Shown: positions 1 to 8,697 of the stretch, in pieces
Numbering within the stretch: the first letter of the stretch is position 1
Layout of the letters: each line of letters starts with the position of its first letter
Source of the DNA: Pseudomonas psychrophila
GTDB taxonomy: Bacteria; Pseudomonadota; Gammaproteobacteria; Pseudomonadales; Pseudomonadaceae
Assembly: GCF_001043005.1 (NCBI RefSeq)
Contig: NZ_JYKZ01000004.1
Location: 367,229 to 431,228 of the forward strand
Reading direction: 5' to 3'
Length of the DNA: 64,000 nucleotides
The notes under the pieces: generated by a model
Seen by the model: only the letters and a program-made list of their open reading frames with translations
The model's database searches: none
Told to the model about the DNA's origin: nothing
Made by a program: the position numbers and the translations under genes

Positions 1-79
1 CGCTGCTTGCACCCAGGCTGAGCGCCACAATAGCCGACAGCTGGCAGGCCAGACGGGTACGGGTCATTCTGTTAGTCAT
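1..79 (-). CDS. oprB: Carbohydrate porin OprB, N-terminal fragment
   Basis: Only the first 26 codons are in the window; the gene runs off the left edge. The ATG at 79 is preceded by GAGG nine bases upstream. A second in-frame ATG lies at 67. The fragment reads as a basic start (MTNRMTRTR) followed by a hydrophobic Ala/Leu-rich stretch, so it is a signal peptide. The name rests on position: in Pseudomonas the glucose-selective outer-membrane porin oprB follows gtsABCD directly. The sequence itself shows only an exported protein. Confidence 0.6.
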   Translation of the reverse strand, partial: MTNRMTRTRLACQLSAIVALSLGASS

Positions 80-162
80 CCCTTTAATCCTCGTTGTTTT
101 CTTATTGGCTTTGTTTAACGCGGCACCACTCAAGGAGGCCCGGTAACAGGCTCCCTGTTGAC

Positions 163-1323
163 TTAACGACCCTTGAATTGCGCCACGTTATCAGCCCGGC
201 CATGGGCCTGGGGCGAACTCATCGCACCCAGACGCTCGCCCGTGTTCGCATCAAACAGTAGCACTTTGGCTGGATCGAACTGCAAATTGAGGCTCTGGCC
301 GACCTGAGGCGCATCATCAGGGGCCATTCGGCAGCAGACCTTGCTCCCGTTCAGGTTCACAAAAACCAGGGTGTCCGGGCCGGTAGGCTCAATGACTTGC
401 ACTTCGGCACGAATGACCGGCAGGCCATTGGGTTCCGAGGGTGCCAGTACAATCTGCTCGGCGCGAATGCCCACAATCACGTCACGATCCTCAAGCCCCG
501 CGTCCTGCATGCTCAGCGGCAACTCGCAGCGCGCCTGGCCGCTGTCGAGCAAGGCCGACAAGCGACCTTCGTTGCGCTGCAACCGCAGGGGGATAAAGTT
601 CATCGGCGGCGAGCCAATAAAGCTGGCCACGAACAGGTTGGCCGGGTCGTTGTAGATCTGCTTGGGCGTACCGAACTGCTGAATGATCCCGTCTTTCATC
701 ACGGCCACTTTGTCGCCCAGGGTCATGGCTTCGATCTGGTCATGGGTGACGTAGACGGTGGTGGTTTTCAGACGCTGGTGCATCAGTTTCATTTCGGTGC
801 GCATCTCGACTCGCAGCTTGGCATCGAGGTTGGACAGCGGCTCGTCAAACAGGTAGATCTTGGGCCGACGCGCCAGTGCCCGGCCCATGGCCACGCGCTG
901 TTGCTGACCACCGGACAACTGCCCGGGCTTGCGGGTCAGCAAGTGTTCGATTTGCAGCAGCTTGGACACCCGCGCCACTTCTTCATCGATCGCCGCAGCG
1001 CTCATTTTGCGGATCTTGAGGCCGAAGGCGATGTTGTCCCGCACATTCATCGTCGGGTACAGCGCGTAGGACTGAAACACCATGGCGATATCACGGTCCT
1101 TGGGGCTCATGCCGCTGATGTCGGCATCGTCCACCAGAATCGCCCCGCCGCTGATGGTTTCAAGACCGGCGATGCAATTCATCAAGGTCGATTTACCGCA
1201 GCCCGAAGGCCCCACCAAAATCAGGAACTCGCCATCATCGATTTTCAGCTCGATGTTTTTCAGCGTGTCGGGCAAACCTTTGCCGTAGGACTTGTTAACG
1301 TTGCGTAATTCGAGAGTAGCCAT
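163..1323 (-). CDS. gtsD: Glucose ABC transporter ATP-binding subunit
   Basis: Energises the inner-membrane glucose/mannose importer by ATP hydrolysis. The 386-aa protein has a Walker A motif GPSGCGKST (residues 38-46), the ABC signature LSGGQQQR (136-143), Walker B IYLFDEP (156-162) and the switch histidine (H194). The C-terminal third is the OB/TOBE-like regulatory extension of MalK/UgpC-type ATPases. It starts at an ATG with GGGGTAAGG just upstream, three bases after gtsC, so it is the last ABC gene of the gtsABCD-oprB operon. MalK/UgpC proteins for other sugars look alike; the operon context and the neighbouring glucose genes support the glucose assignment. Confidence 0.93.
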   Translation of the reverse strand: MATLELRNVNKSYGKGLPDTLKNIELKIDDGEFLILVGPSGCGKSTLMNCIAGLETISGGAILVDDADISGMSPKDRDIAMVFQSYALYPTMNVRDNIAFGLKIRKMSAAAIDEEVARVSKLLQIEHLLTRKPGQLSGGQQQRVAMGRALARRPKIYLFDEPLSNLDAKLRVEMRTEMKLMHQRLKTTTVYVTHDQIEAMTLGDKVAVMKDGIIQQFGTPKQIYNDPANLFVASFIGSPPMNFIPLRLQRNEGRLSALLDSGQARCELPLSMQDAGLEDRDVIVGIRAEQIVLAPSEPNGLPVIRAEVQVIEPTGPDTLVFVNLNGSKVCCRMAPDDAPQVGQSLNLQFDPAKVLLFDANTGERLGAMSSPQAHGRADNVAQFKGR

Positions 1324-1326
1324 GCC

Positions 1327-2181
1327 TTACCCCTTGACCGCGCCGGACGTCAGCCCGCGCAGAAAATACTTGCCCGCAAAGATGTAAACCAGCAGCGTCG
1401 GCAGCCCCGCGATCATGGCCGCAGCCATATCAACGTTGTATTCCTTGGCGCCGGTGCTGGTATTGACCAGGTTGTTGAGCGCCACCGTAATCGGCTGCGC
1501 ATCACCACTGGCAAACACCACACCAAACAGAAAGTCGTTCCAGATCTGAGTGAACTGCCAGATCAGGCAGACCATCACGATCGGCACCGACATCGGCAGC
1601 AGAATCCGCCCGAAAATAGTGAAGAAACCCGCGCCATCCAGCCGTGCTGCCTTGACCAGCGCATCCGGGATGCTCACGTAATAGTTGCGGAAAAACAGCG
1701 TGGTGAAGGCCAGGCCATAAACCACGTGCACCAACACCAGGCCGGTGGTGGTGTTCGCCAGCCCAAGCTTGCCGATGGTGAACGAGGCAGGGAGCAACAC
1801 CGTTTGGAACGGCAGGAAGCAGCCGAACAGCAGTAAGCCAAAAAACAGCTGTGAGCCGCGAAAACGCCACATCGACAGCACGTATCCGTTCATGGCCCCG
1901 ATAAAGGTCGAGATCAAAACCGCAGGCACGGTGATCTTGACCGAGTTCCAGAAATACCCGCCCACAGTGTCCCAGGCCTTGATCCAGCCAATGCCGTCAA
2001 TCACTTGCGGCCAGCTCAACAGGTTGCCGGTGCGGATGTCTTCCGGGCTTTTAAAGCTGGTGAGCAGCATCACCACCAAAGGGATCAAGTAGACCGCTGC
2101 AGCGAGAATCAAGGTGGCGTAAATGGCCACGCGGCTGAAGGTGAATCGGGACGCGCCGATGCCGCTTGTCATATTAGTCAT
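1327..2181 (-). CDS. gtsC: Glucose ABC transporter permease subunit
   Basis: One of the two inner-membrane subunits forming the glucose translocation channel. It has 284 aa with about six hydrophobic segments, the first near residues 17-38, and the binding-protein-dependent permease loop in the second half (VKAARLDGAGFFTIFGRILLPMS, an EAA-type motif that contacts the ATPase). It overlaps the end of gtsB by 8 bp, which suggests translational coupling. The chosen ATG has GAGGAA nine bases upstream; an internal ATG three codons later is less well placed. This is a MalG-type subunit. Confidence 0.92.
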   Translation of the reverse strand: MTNMTSGIGASRFTFSRVAIYATLILAAAVYLIPLVVMLLTSFKSPEDIRTGNLLSWPQVIDGIGWIKAWDTVGGYFWNSVKITVPAVLISTFIGAMNGYVLSMWRFRGSQLFFGLLLFGCFLPFQTVLLPASFTIGKLGLANTTTGLVLVHVVYGLAFTTLFFRNYYVSIPDALVKAARLDGAGFFTIFGRILLPMSVPIVMVCLIWQFTQIWNDFLFGVVFASGDAQPITVALNNLVNTSTGAKEYNVDMAAAMIAGLPTLLVYIFAGKYFLRGLTSGAVKG

Positions 2182-3082
2182 GGCGTTTATTCCTCAGCTC
2201 GGAATACAGATACGGCACGAGGATGGCCAGAATCGCTCCCAGCATCATGATCGCACTGGCAGAACCAATGCCCATTTGCCCACGACTGAAGGTGAAGGAA
2301 TACATGAACATGGCTGGCAAGTCGGAGGAATATCCCGGGCCACCGGCGGTCATTGCCGACACCAGATCGAAGCTCTTGATGGCAATGTGCGCAAGGATCA
2401 TGAAGGCGCTGAAAAACACTGGACGCAGGCTCGGCAACACGATGCGCAGGTAGATGGTCGGCAAGCTCGCACCGTCCACCTGGGCAGCACGAATGATCGA
2501 CTGGTCGACCCCGCGCAATCCGGCCAGAAACATCGCCATCACAAACCCCGAAGCCTGCCACACCGCTGCGATCACCAGGCAGTACACCACCCGATCCTGA
2601 TCCAGCAGCCAGTCAAAGCGAAAGCCTTCCCAGCCCCAGTCACGGAGCATTTTGTCCAGACCCAGGCCCGGGTTGAGCAGCCATTTCCAGGCCGTACCGG
2701 TAACGATCATCGACAGCGCCATCGGGTACAGATAAATCGTGCGGATGAAGCCTTCCTTACGAATCCGCTGGTCGAGCAGGATGGCCAGGAACACGCCGAT
2801 CACCAGGCTGATGACAATGAACATCCCGCCAAAAACCGCCAGGTTTTTGCTGGCGACCCACCAGCGGTCGTTGTCCATCAGTCGTGCGTATTGCTGCAAA
2901 CCAACCCATTTGTAGCTGGGCATAAAACTCGAGTTGGTGAACGAGAGCAGAAACGTCCAAAAAATGTAGCCATAAAAGCCAACCAATACGATCAGCATGC
3001 TCGGTGCCAGGACCAGCTTGGGCAACCAGCGTTGCAGCGCATCAAACGGCGAGGCCTTGCTGAACACAGCCACGGAACTCAT
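2174..3082 (-). CDS. gtsB: Glucose ABC transporter permease subunit
   Basis: MalF-type inner-membrane partner of GtsC. The 302-aa protein starts MSSVAVFSKASPFD, with GGGAG upstream; a longer open frame of 21 codons in front has no ribosome-binding site and runs through a hairpin, so it was rejected. There are about six transmembrane segments, and an EAA-type cytoplasmic loop (IIRAAQVDGASLPTIYLRIVLPSL) near residues 200-225. It is separated from gtsA by about 100 bases containing two perfect stem-loops and overlaps gtsC at its 3' end. Confidence 0.92.
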   Translation of the reverse strand: MSSVAVFSKASPFDALQRWLPKLVLAPSMLIVLVGFYGYIFWTFLLSFTNSSFMPSYKWVGLQQYARLMDNDRWWVASKNLAVFGGMFIVISLVIGVFLAILLDQRIRKEGFIRTIYLYPMALSMIVTGTAWKWLLNPGLGLDKMLRDWGWEGFRFDWLLDQDRVVYCLVIAAVWQASGFVMAMFLAGLRGVDQSIIRAAQVDGASLPTIYLRIVLPSLRPVFFSAFMILAHIAIKSFDLVSAMTAGGPGYSSDLPAMFMYSFTFSRGQMGIGSASAIMMLGAILAILVPYLYSELRNKRHD

Positions 3083-3106
3083 CGAAATACTCCCGATAGG
3101 GTATGC

Positions 3107-3169
3107 CGGCATCTGCAAACGCAGATGCCGCACAACCAGGGGCAAGGGGGAGCCACGCGTGAGCGTGGC
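3107..3169 (-). promoter_or_regulatory. Two intercistronic hairpins between gtsA and gtsB
   Basis: Two perfect inverted repeats lie between the binding-protein gene and the first permease gene. One has a 10-bp stem with an AAAC loop (3107-3130). The other has a 7-bp stem with a GTGA loop (3152-3169). Neither is followed by a T-run in the direction of transcription. Structures in this position in sugar ABC operons (for example malE-malF) stabilise the upstream message, so that the binding protein is made in excess over the membrane subunits. That role is inferred here. Confidence 0.6.
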
Positions 3170-3185
3170 AGGTCAGATCAACGAA

Positions 3186-4475
3186 TTACTGTGCGGACTT
3201 GATGGCCGAGTAAAGTTTTTTACCGGCTGTGGCCGGATCAGCATTCTTGTCGCTCATGAAGTTGCTGACCGTGTCGAAAATCGCGCCTTGTACGGCCAGA
3301 GAAGTGGCCATGTTGTGCGCCATGCTTGGCAGTTGGCTGTTGGCCTTGCCCGCGTCGGCGAAGTCTTTGGCAGACGCCTGGCCACAACTATCGAACTTGC
3401 TCATGTCCAGGTCACTGCGTACCGGGATCGAGCCTTTGTTCTGGTTGAACACGTACTGGAACTCAGGCTCAAGCGCGACTTTGGCCACGTCGTTTTGCGC
3501 GGCGATGTTGCCAGGTGTGTTGTTTTTGGCGGACAGCTTGAACATCGCCAGCGAGTCGATGTTGTAGGTAAAACTGCCCTTGGTGCCCGGGAACGGCACG
3601 CACTCGAAATCAGTGCCCGCCTTTTTGCCCGCAGCAGCCCATTCGCTTTTCGCCCAGTCACCCATGATCTGCATACCGGCCTTGCCGCTGATCACCTTGG
3701 CGGCTTCCAGGTTCCAGTCCTGACCGGTGCCATCCGGGTCCATGTAGCCCTGCAGTTTTTTCAGGTGAGTAAAGACTTCAGCCAATTGCGGGCCGGTCAG
3801 GGTTTTCTCGTCAAGATCGACGAAGGCTTTCTTGTAGCCTTCTGGCCCCATGACGCTGAGCACCAGGTCTTCAAAGACCGTGCTGTCCTGCCACGGCTGA
3901 CCACCGTGGGCCAGAGGGATAAAGCCCGCGGCCTTGAGTTTGTCGCCTGCCGCGTAGAGTTCATCAAGGGTGGTTGGCGCTTTGTCGATGCCTGCCTTTT
4001 TGAACACTTCGGGGTTGATCCACAACCAGTTAACCCGGTGAATGTTCACCGGTACAGCCACGTAATGACCGTCATATTTCATGGTGTCGGACACGGTTTT
4101 TGACAGCAGGGTGTCCCAGTGATTGGCCTTGGAAACCTCATCGAGGTTAGTCAACAAACCGAGTGCGCCCCACTCTTGCAAGTCAGGGCCTTTGATTTGT
4201 GCTGCGGAAGGCGAGTTGCCGGAGACGGCTCGGGTTTTAAGCACGGTCATGGCGGCGGCACCGCCACCGCCTGCCACGGCACTGTCCTGCCAGGTGTAAC
4301 CGTCTTTTTCAATCAGCTTTTTAAGCACATCAACCGCTTTGGCCTCACCACCGGAGGTCCACCAATGCACCACTTCAACCGTGCCTTTGGAATCGGCAGG
4401 GGCGGCGGCATAAGCACCCAGGGGGAATAATGTAGCCAGAGAAATGACAACGGCGAGGCGATTGAATGAATTCAT
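3186..4475 (-). CDS. gtsA: Periplasmic glucose-binding protein of ABC transporter
   Basis: Captures glucose (and likely mannose) in the periplasm and delivers it to GtsBC. It has 429 aa from the ATG at 4475, which has AGAAAGG upstream. A Sec signal peptide is clear ([24 protein letters not shown], cleavage after AYA). The mature part begins with [21 protein letters not shown], the typical opening of family-1 extracellular sugar-binding proteins. It is the first gene of gtsABCD-oprB. An earlier in-frame start (11 codons upstream) lacks a good ribosome-binding site. Confidence 0.93.
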   Translation of the reverse strand: MNSFNRLAVVISLATLFPLGAYAAAPADSKGTVEVVHWWTSGGEAKAVDVLKKLIEKDGYTWQDSAVAGGGGAAAMTVLKTRAVSGNSPSAAQIKGPDLQEWGALGLLTNLDEVSKANHWDTLLSKTVSDTMKYDGHYVAVPVNIHRVNWLWINPEVFKKAGIDKAPTTLDELYAAGDKLKAAGFIPLAHGGQPWQDSTVFEDLVLSVMGPEGYKKAFVDLDEKTLTGPQLAEVFTHLKKLQGYMDPDGTGQDWNLEAAKVISGKAGMQIMGDWAKSEWAAAGKKAGTDFECVPFPGTKGSFTYNIDSLAMFKLSAKNNTPGNIAAQNDVAKVALEPEFQYVFNQNKGSIPVRSDLDMSKFDSCGQASAKDFADAGKANSQLPSMAHNMATSLAVQGAIFDTVSNFMSDKNADPATAGKKLYSAIKSAQ

Positions 4476-4577
4476 GTCTAGACCTTTCTTGTTGTTATAG
4501 CTGTGCAAGTCTTTTTGCTTGCGCTGCTAAAGAGTGTATCCATCACCGCCTGCTCGCACGTAACGAAGAGACGCTCA

Positions 4578-4599
4578 AATGTCACAGCCTGGTGACATT
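4578..4599. promoter_or_regulatory. Perfect inverted repeat upstream of gtsA, candidate operator
   Basis: AATGTCAC-N6-GTGACATT forms a perfect 8-bp inverted repeat about 100 bases upstream of the gtsA start codon. Placement and symmetry fit a regulator site for the glucose uptake operon. GltR, encoded about 2.3 kb away, is one candidate, but no published GltR consensus was matched and the regulator is not known from sequence. Confidence 0.4.
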
Positions 4600-4655
4600 G
4601 GACCGGAAGGATCGTTGGTGCCGACGATTTTTCAACTATGTCTGACTCTGCTTTC

Positions 4656-4682
4656 CTGTAAGCCCTAAACAGGGCCTTACAG
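4656..4682. promoter_or_regulatory. Hairpin in the gtsA / AP2-like intergenic region
   Basis: CTGTAAG-CCCT-AAAC-AGGG-C-CTTACAG forms an 11-bp stem with one bulged base. It sits in the 350-base divergent intergenic region (4476-4826), which otherwise holds the inverted repeat at 4578 and no gene. There is no T-run, so a terminator role is unlikely; an operator or 5'-UTR structure is possible. Confidence 0.3.
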
Positions 4683-4826
4683 ACAAGTAAGGTATTTTCC
4701 GCGTTGCTTGTAGGACGCATCCCGAAGTCGTTTTCCCACGTTGAACCTGTAAAAAACTTCAGCGAGTCTGCAACACATCGCCACGATTCAAGAACGGATG
4801 CCGGCCCCCATCAGGAGATGAGACTC

Positions 4827-5474
4827 ATGCAAAAATATCGCAAAACGGCCCAGAACCACTGCTTCATTTGCGTGCTTGAATACCCGGACGGCTGCCGCTA
4901 CGCCTGGAAGCTGGATATCCGGCGCTCAGGCAAGGTACATGTCCACCACTTCGACTTCGCGGAGTATGGCGGCGAGGCTGCTGCATTGAAGGCGGCCGAA
5001 AACGTGCGCGACCAGTTGGTGCTGACAATGCCCCAGGCCATCACCTATGAAAATCGCCAGCGCCTGACTTCCCACAACACCAGCGGGCACCCCGGGGTCT
5101 ATCGGGTGCACGCCAACCATATCCATTACTGGCGCGCGACATCCCGCATTCACGGTTACAACCTGAGCAAGAGTTTTCGTGTTGATCGGTATGGCGATGA
5201 CGAAGCCAAGCGGTTGGCGCTGCAAGAGCGCGAGAGGCAGTTAACCCTGTGCAACGAGCCTTATGACATCGCCATGGAAAAACTGCAGCAGCACTTCAGC
5301 CAGACCAGCAGGCGGGTGCGCGAAAACCGTATTAACGCTGCGATGAGCAGTCACCGACTGCCCAAACCCCTGATTGAAGAGACACCCGAGCGCCCTTTGG
5401 AACCCTTGCTGCCCATCAGTGCCGAACAGGCGAGCCAGTCGATCAGTCGCCATTTCGCGGCAAGTACAAAGTGA
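4827..5474 (+). CDS. Uncharacterised protein with two AP2-like domains
   Basis: A 215-aa protein of unknown function. The start is the ATG at 4827 with AGGAG nine bases upstream; an ATG at 4818 directly abuts that site and was rejected. Residues 84-140 (SGHPGVYRVHANHIHYWRATSRIHG..., then a helix DDEAKRLALQERERQL) resemble a bacterial AP2/ERF-type DNA-binding unit: three strands with conserved G-V-Y and W, then a helix. Residues 10-65 (HCFICVLEYPDG..., then GEAAALKAAENVRDQL) look like a second, more diverged copy. The C-terminal tail (150-215) is basic then Pro/Glu-rich. No nuclease motif is visible. It converges on gtrS and overlaps its end by 32 bp. A DNA-binding role is inference. Confidence 0.7.
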   Translation: MQKYRKTAQNHCFICVLEYPDGCRYAWKLDIRRSGKVHVHHFDFAEYGGEAAALKAAENVRDQLVLTMPQAITYENRQRLTSHNTSGHPGVYRVHANHIHYWRATSRIHGYNLSKSFRVDRYGDDEAKRLALQERERQLTLCNEPYDIAMEKLQQHFSQTSRRVRENRINAAMSSHRLPKPLIEETPERPLEPLLPISAEQASQSISRHFAASTK

Positions 5475-6903
5475 CCCGCAGACCGCCTACACGCAGGTTT
5501 TGCAAGCTCACTTCACCGCCGTGGCTATGGGCAATGCTGCGGGCAATTCCAAGCCCCAGCCCGTAACCCTGCTGCTGCCCGGCCAGGCGGAAGTGAGGCT
5601 CAAACACTTGCTCCAGACGCTGTTCAGGTACGCCCGGCCCCTCGTCATCGACGGTGAGCACAAAGGCCTGGTCATTGTCATCGATACGCAAGTGGGCGTT
5701 GTTGCCGTATTTGAGCGCGTTGTCGATCAGGTTGCCCATACAGCGGCGCAGCGCCAGTGGCTTGCCCGGGTAAGGCCTGAGGGCCCGCCCCTGCAGCGTT
5801 ACACGACCGTTACCCTGGGGGAGCAAATAGGGTTCGATCAAACAATCGAGCAGATGATTCAAGTCCACCGCCTCGATGTTTTCGTGAATATCTGTATCTT
5901 TCACGCATTGCAGAGCGCCTTTGACCAGCATCTCCAGCTCATCCAGATCGCGGCCGAACTTGTGCTGCAATTGCTCGTCTTCCAACAGTTCGACCCGCAG
6001 GCGCAAGCGGGTAATCGGCGTGCGCAAGTCATGGGAAATGGCGCTGAACAATTGACTGCGCTCGGTCAGGTAACGGCTGATGCGAGCACGCATGCTATTG
6101 AAGGCACGCCCCACCTCGACCACCTCACTGCCACCCCCGATCTCGACCGGTTTGACCTCTTCTTCACCCAGAGACATATCTCGCGCCGCTCTGGCCAGAC
6201 GCTTGAGTGGCCGGCTTTGCCAGTGCACCAGCAAGCCGATGAACAACAATAAAAAAACGCTGCTAAGCACGATAAACCACACCTGCAATGCCGGCAGCCC
6301 TTCTTCCTCAAGGCTGGTGTAGGGCTGCGGCAACAGGGAAGCGATATACAGCCACTCGCCGGGCACCATCTGGATTTGCGTCACCAGCACCGGTGGATTG
6401 ACCGGCTCAAGCGTCAAGGCGAAATGCGCCCAAGAACGGGGCAACTCATCGAGCTTCAGGCCCGCATTGAAAATGCGCAGGTCCTGGGGGCTGACGAATG
6501 TCACCGACATGTCGACATTGGGCCCCACCGCCTCGCGCAGCACTTTGTCCACAGCGTCCAGCACCGCCTGCTTGCGCTGGGTCGGTGGCAATACCGGCAT
6601 GTCCAGGGGCTTGTCATTGAGGCTCACGACAAACCGTGTTCCGCCCATGCTGCGCAATTGATCCAGTACCAGTGGTCGATAGGCCAGCGGCAAGGAACGC
6701 AGGTAGGTCACGGTCGCATTCATCGAGTGCGCCATGCTGCGCGCACTGTTGACCAGCCCTTCAAGTTGGGTGGTGCGCAACTGCGACAACCAGATCGCAC
6801 TCGACAGGGTTTGCGCCAGCAAAATGGCCAGCAACGTCAGCAGCAACATGCGCCCCAGCAACGAGCGGGGCATGTGCAATTTGCGCAGAAAATTAAAGGT
6901 CAT
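5443..6903 (-). CDS. gtrS: Sensor histidine kinase of the glucose two-component system
   Basis: Inner-membrane kinase partner of GltR; in P. aeruginosa GtrS responds to 2-ketogluconate and 6-phosphogluconate. The 486-aa protein has a first membrane segment near residues 18-38, a periplasmic sensor of about 140 residues, a second membrane segment (WFIVLSSVFLLLFIGLLV), a HAMP linker, the H-box FSAISHDLRTPITRLR, N-box NLIDNALKYG and G-boxes DDEGPGVP and GYGLGLGIA. The start at 6903 overlaps the gltR stop by 11 bp, so the pair is translationally coupled. An upstream in-frame start would lie deeper inside gltR and is less likely. Confidence 0.9.
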   Translation of the reverse strand: MTFNFLRKLHMPRSLLGRMLLLTLLAILLAQTLSSAIWLSQLRTTQLEGLVNSARSMAHSMNATVTYLRSLPLAYRPLVLDQLRSMGGTRFVVSLNDKPLDMPVLPPTQRKQAVLDAVDKVLREAVGPNVDMSVTFVSPQDLRIFNAGLKLDELPRSWAHFALTLEPVNPPVLVTQIQMVPGEWLYIASLLPQPYTSLEEEGLPALQVWFIVLSSVFLLLFIGLLVHWQSRPLKRLARAARDMSLGEEEVKPVEIGGGSEVVEVGRAFNSMRARISRYLTERSQLFSAISHDLRTPITRLRLRVELLEDEQLQHKFGRDLDELEMLVKGALQCVKDTDIHENIEAVDLNHLLDCLIEPYLLPQGNGRVTLQGRALRPYPGKPLALRRCMGNLIDNALKYGNNAHLRIDDNDQAFVLTVDDEGPGVPEQRLEQVFEPHFRLAGQQQGYGLGLGIARSIAHSHGGEVSLQNLRVGGLRVTLYLPRNGD

Positions 6904-7624
6904 TGCCGGACGAAACCTGAGCCGCCAATTGATAGCCGCTGCCACGAACGGTGCGAATCAACCGGGGGGGTTTGTCGGTGTCGCGCAGACGCTGGCGCAA
7001 GCGACTGACAGCCATGTCGACAATTCGGTCCAGGGGCATCAGGTCTCGGCCCCGGGTCGCATTGCCGATGGTGTCACGATCAAGAATCTGTTGCGGGTTA
7101 TCCAGAAACAGCTTGAGCAACGCGAAATCGGCCCCGGACAAAATCACCTCTTCGCCATCGGTATGAAACAGTCGATGGGTCACGGTGTTCAATCGCCACT
7201 CCTCAAAAGCGAGCACTTCGTTGCCCCAACTTGTATTGGCAAATTGCGCTCGACGAAGTAATGCCTTGATTCGTGCCAGCAGTTCGCGGGGGCTGAAGGG
7301 TTTACCCAGGTAGTCGTCGGCGCCCAGTTCAAGGCCAATGATGCGGTCCGCTTCATCAGAACTGGCGGTGAGCATGATGATCGGGATCTGGGCAAAACGT
7401 GGATGCTGACGCACCCATCGGCACAGGCTGAAGCCATCTTCGTCGGGCAACATGACATCGAGGATCAGCAGGTCACTTGCGTCCCCATCAAGTGCTTCAC
7501 GAAAGCCCGCCCCATCGCCCACGGTACGCACCTGAAAACCGGCGCGGGTGAGATAGATATCAAGCAGTTCTCGAATTTCCTGGTCATCATCGACCAGCAA
7601 AATGGATTTGCCGGGAGTGCTCAC
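6893..7624 (-). CDS. gltR: Response regulator of glucose uptake (OmpR family)
   Basis: DNA-binding response regulator that controls glucose transport genes in Pseudomonas. The receiver domain has the acidic pair DDD, phosphoacceptor Asp in LLILDVMLPDEDG and the switch lysine in LGKPFSPRELLARI. A winged-helix OmpR-type output follows (DRIVDMAVSRLRQRL...IRTVRGSGYQL). The start is set at a GTG (7624) with AAGGA eight bases upstream, giving 243 aa and the N-terminus MSTPGKSILLVDDD; a GTG nine codons earlier has no ribosome-binding site. It is separated from glk by a REP element but probably belongs to the edd-glk-gltR-gtrS transcription unit. Confidence 0.9.
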   Translation of the reverse strand: MSTPGKSILLVDDDQEIRELLDIYLTRAGFQVRTVGDGAGFREALDGDASDLLILDVMLPDEDGFSLCRWVRQHPRFAQIPIIMLTASSDEADRIIGLELGADDYLGKPFSPRELLARIKALLRRAQFANTSWGNEVLAFEEWRLNTVTHRLFHTDGEEVILSGADFALLKLFLDNPQQILDRDTIGNATRGRDLMPLDRIVDMAVSRLRQRLRDTDKPPRLIRTVRGSGYQLAAQVSSGNDL

Positions 7625-7654
7625 AGTGATGTTCCTTATTGTTTTTATCACGTC

Positions 7655-7725
7655 TGTGGGAGTGGACTTGTTCGCGATTCAAGCGACTCTATGCCTGCGC
7701 TATCGCGAGCAAGCCCGCTCCCACA
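7655..7725. repeat. REP palindrome pair between glk and gltR
   Basis: Imperfect inverted repeat with arms TGTGGGAGTGG... and ...CCCGCTCCCACA around GCGAT/ATCGC. It is the common Pseudomonas REP type seen at seven other sites in this window, here inside an operon. Confidence 0.75.
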
Positions 7726-7740
7726 GTGTGTGCATGGCTT

Positions 7741-8697
7741 TTAGCCAAATGCCTGTTGCAACGCCACTCCCGCGCCGATCAATCCCGGATACGGCGCTGT
7801 CACCAGCCACACCGGGATCCCCTTGAGGTAGTCGCTCATGCACCCTTTGTCGGCAAAGCTGCGGGCAAAGCCGCTGGCCAGGAAAATATCGGCAAAGCGC
7901 GGGATGACACCGCCCACGATATACACCCCGCCACGCCCACCGATGGTCAGCACATTGTTACCCGCCACACGCCCCAGCCAGCAGCTGAAGTGCTCCAGCA
8001 CCTGCAGGGCAACCGGATCACCGGCCAGTGCTGCCGCGGTAATTGCACGGTCGCTGTCCAACTGCGGAGTATGGCCATCCACCGCGCAAATCGCGCGATA
8101 GACTCGCGGCAAACCGCTGCCGCTCAAAATGCTTTCAGCACTCACATGCCCGATTTCGTTGTAGATGTGCTGCCACAACTGCACTTCACGGGGGTTGCTC
8201 ATGGGCAGGTCAACGTGACCACCCTCCCCCGGCAAGGCCATCCACTGTGCCTCACCCAGGTTCAGCAAGGTGCCCACGCCCAGCCCGGTTCCCGGCCCGA
8301 TAACCACGGCGGGTCGTGTCGGGTCCGGGATGCCAGGGCACACCTGGCGTACGTCTTCAGGTTGCAGCCGGGTCATGCCCAGGGCCATCGCGCTGAAGTC
8401 GTTGATCAACAGAAGATTGTCGACCTGCAGGTCCTTACAGAACCCCGACCGGCTCAAGCGCCAGTGGTTGTTGGTAAAGCGAAACTCATCGCCACTCACG
8501 GGACCTGCCACTGACAGGCACACCGAACCTACAGCACCCAAGGCCAGATCCAGGTCGCTCAGGTAAAGCTTGATGGCCTCTTGCGGGCAGGCAAAATCGG
8601 CTGTTGCCAGCACACGAACCGAGCGCAGCTGGTCGTTATCCCACAACGCAAACCGTGCGTTGGTTCCGCCAATGTCACCGACCAGTGCAAGCTTCAT
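7741..8697 (-). CDS. glk: Glucokinase
   Basis: Phosphorylates cytoplasmic glucose with ATP to glucose 6-phosphate, feeding the Entner-Doudoroff route. The 318-aa protein has the N-terminal phosphate motif [18 protein letters not shown] (residues 1-18), a second phosphate/hexose region [12 protein letters not shown] and the adenosine-side glycine-rich stretch [14 protein letters not shown]; this is the proteobacterial Glk family rather than the ROK family. The start codon overlaps the edd stop (ATGA), so translation is coupled to edd. Confidence 0.95.
   Translation of the reverse strand: MKLALVGDIGGTNARFALWDNDQLRSVRVLATADFACPQEAIKLYLSDLDLALGAVGSVCLSVAGPVSGDEFRFTNNHWRLSRSGFCKDLQVDNLLLINDFSAMALGMTRLQPEDVRQVCPGIPDPTRPAVVIGPGTGLGVGTLLNLGEAQWMALPGEGGHVDLPMSNPREVQLWQHIYNEIGHVSAESILSGSGLPRVYRAICAVDGHTPQLDSDRAITAAALAGDPVALQVLEHFSCWLGRVAGNNVLTIGGRGGVYIVGGVIPRFADIFLASGFARSFADKGCMSDYLKGIPVWLVTAPYPGLIGAGVALQQAFG

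Noticed and set aside
2123..3202. 359-codon open frame on the plus strand across gtsB
   Set aside because: Antisense to a permease gene with good motifs; the translation is Arg/His/Gln-rich and featureless.
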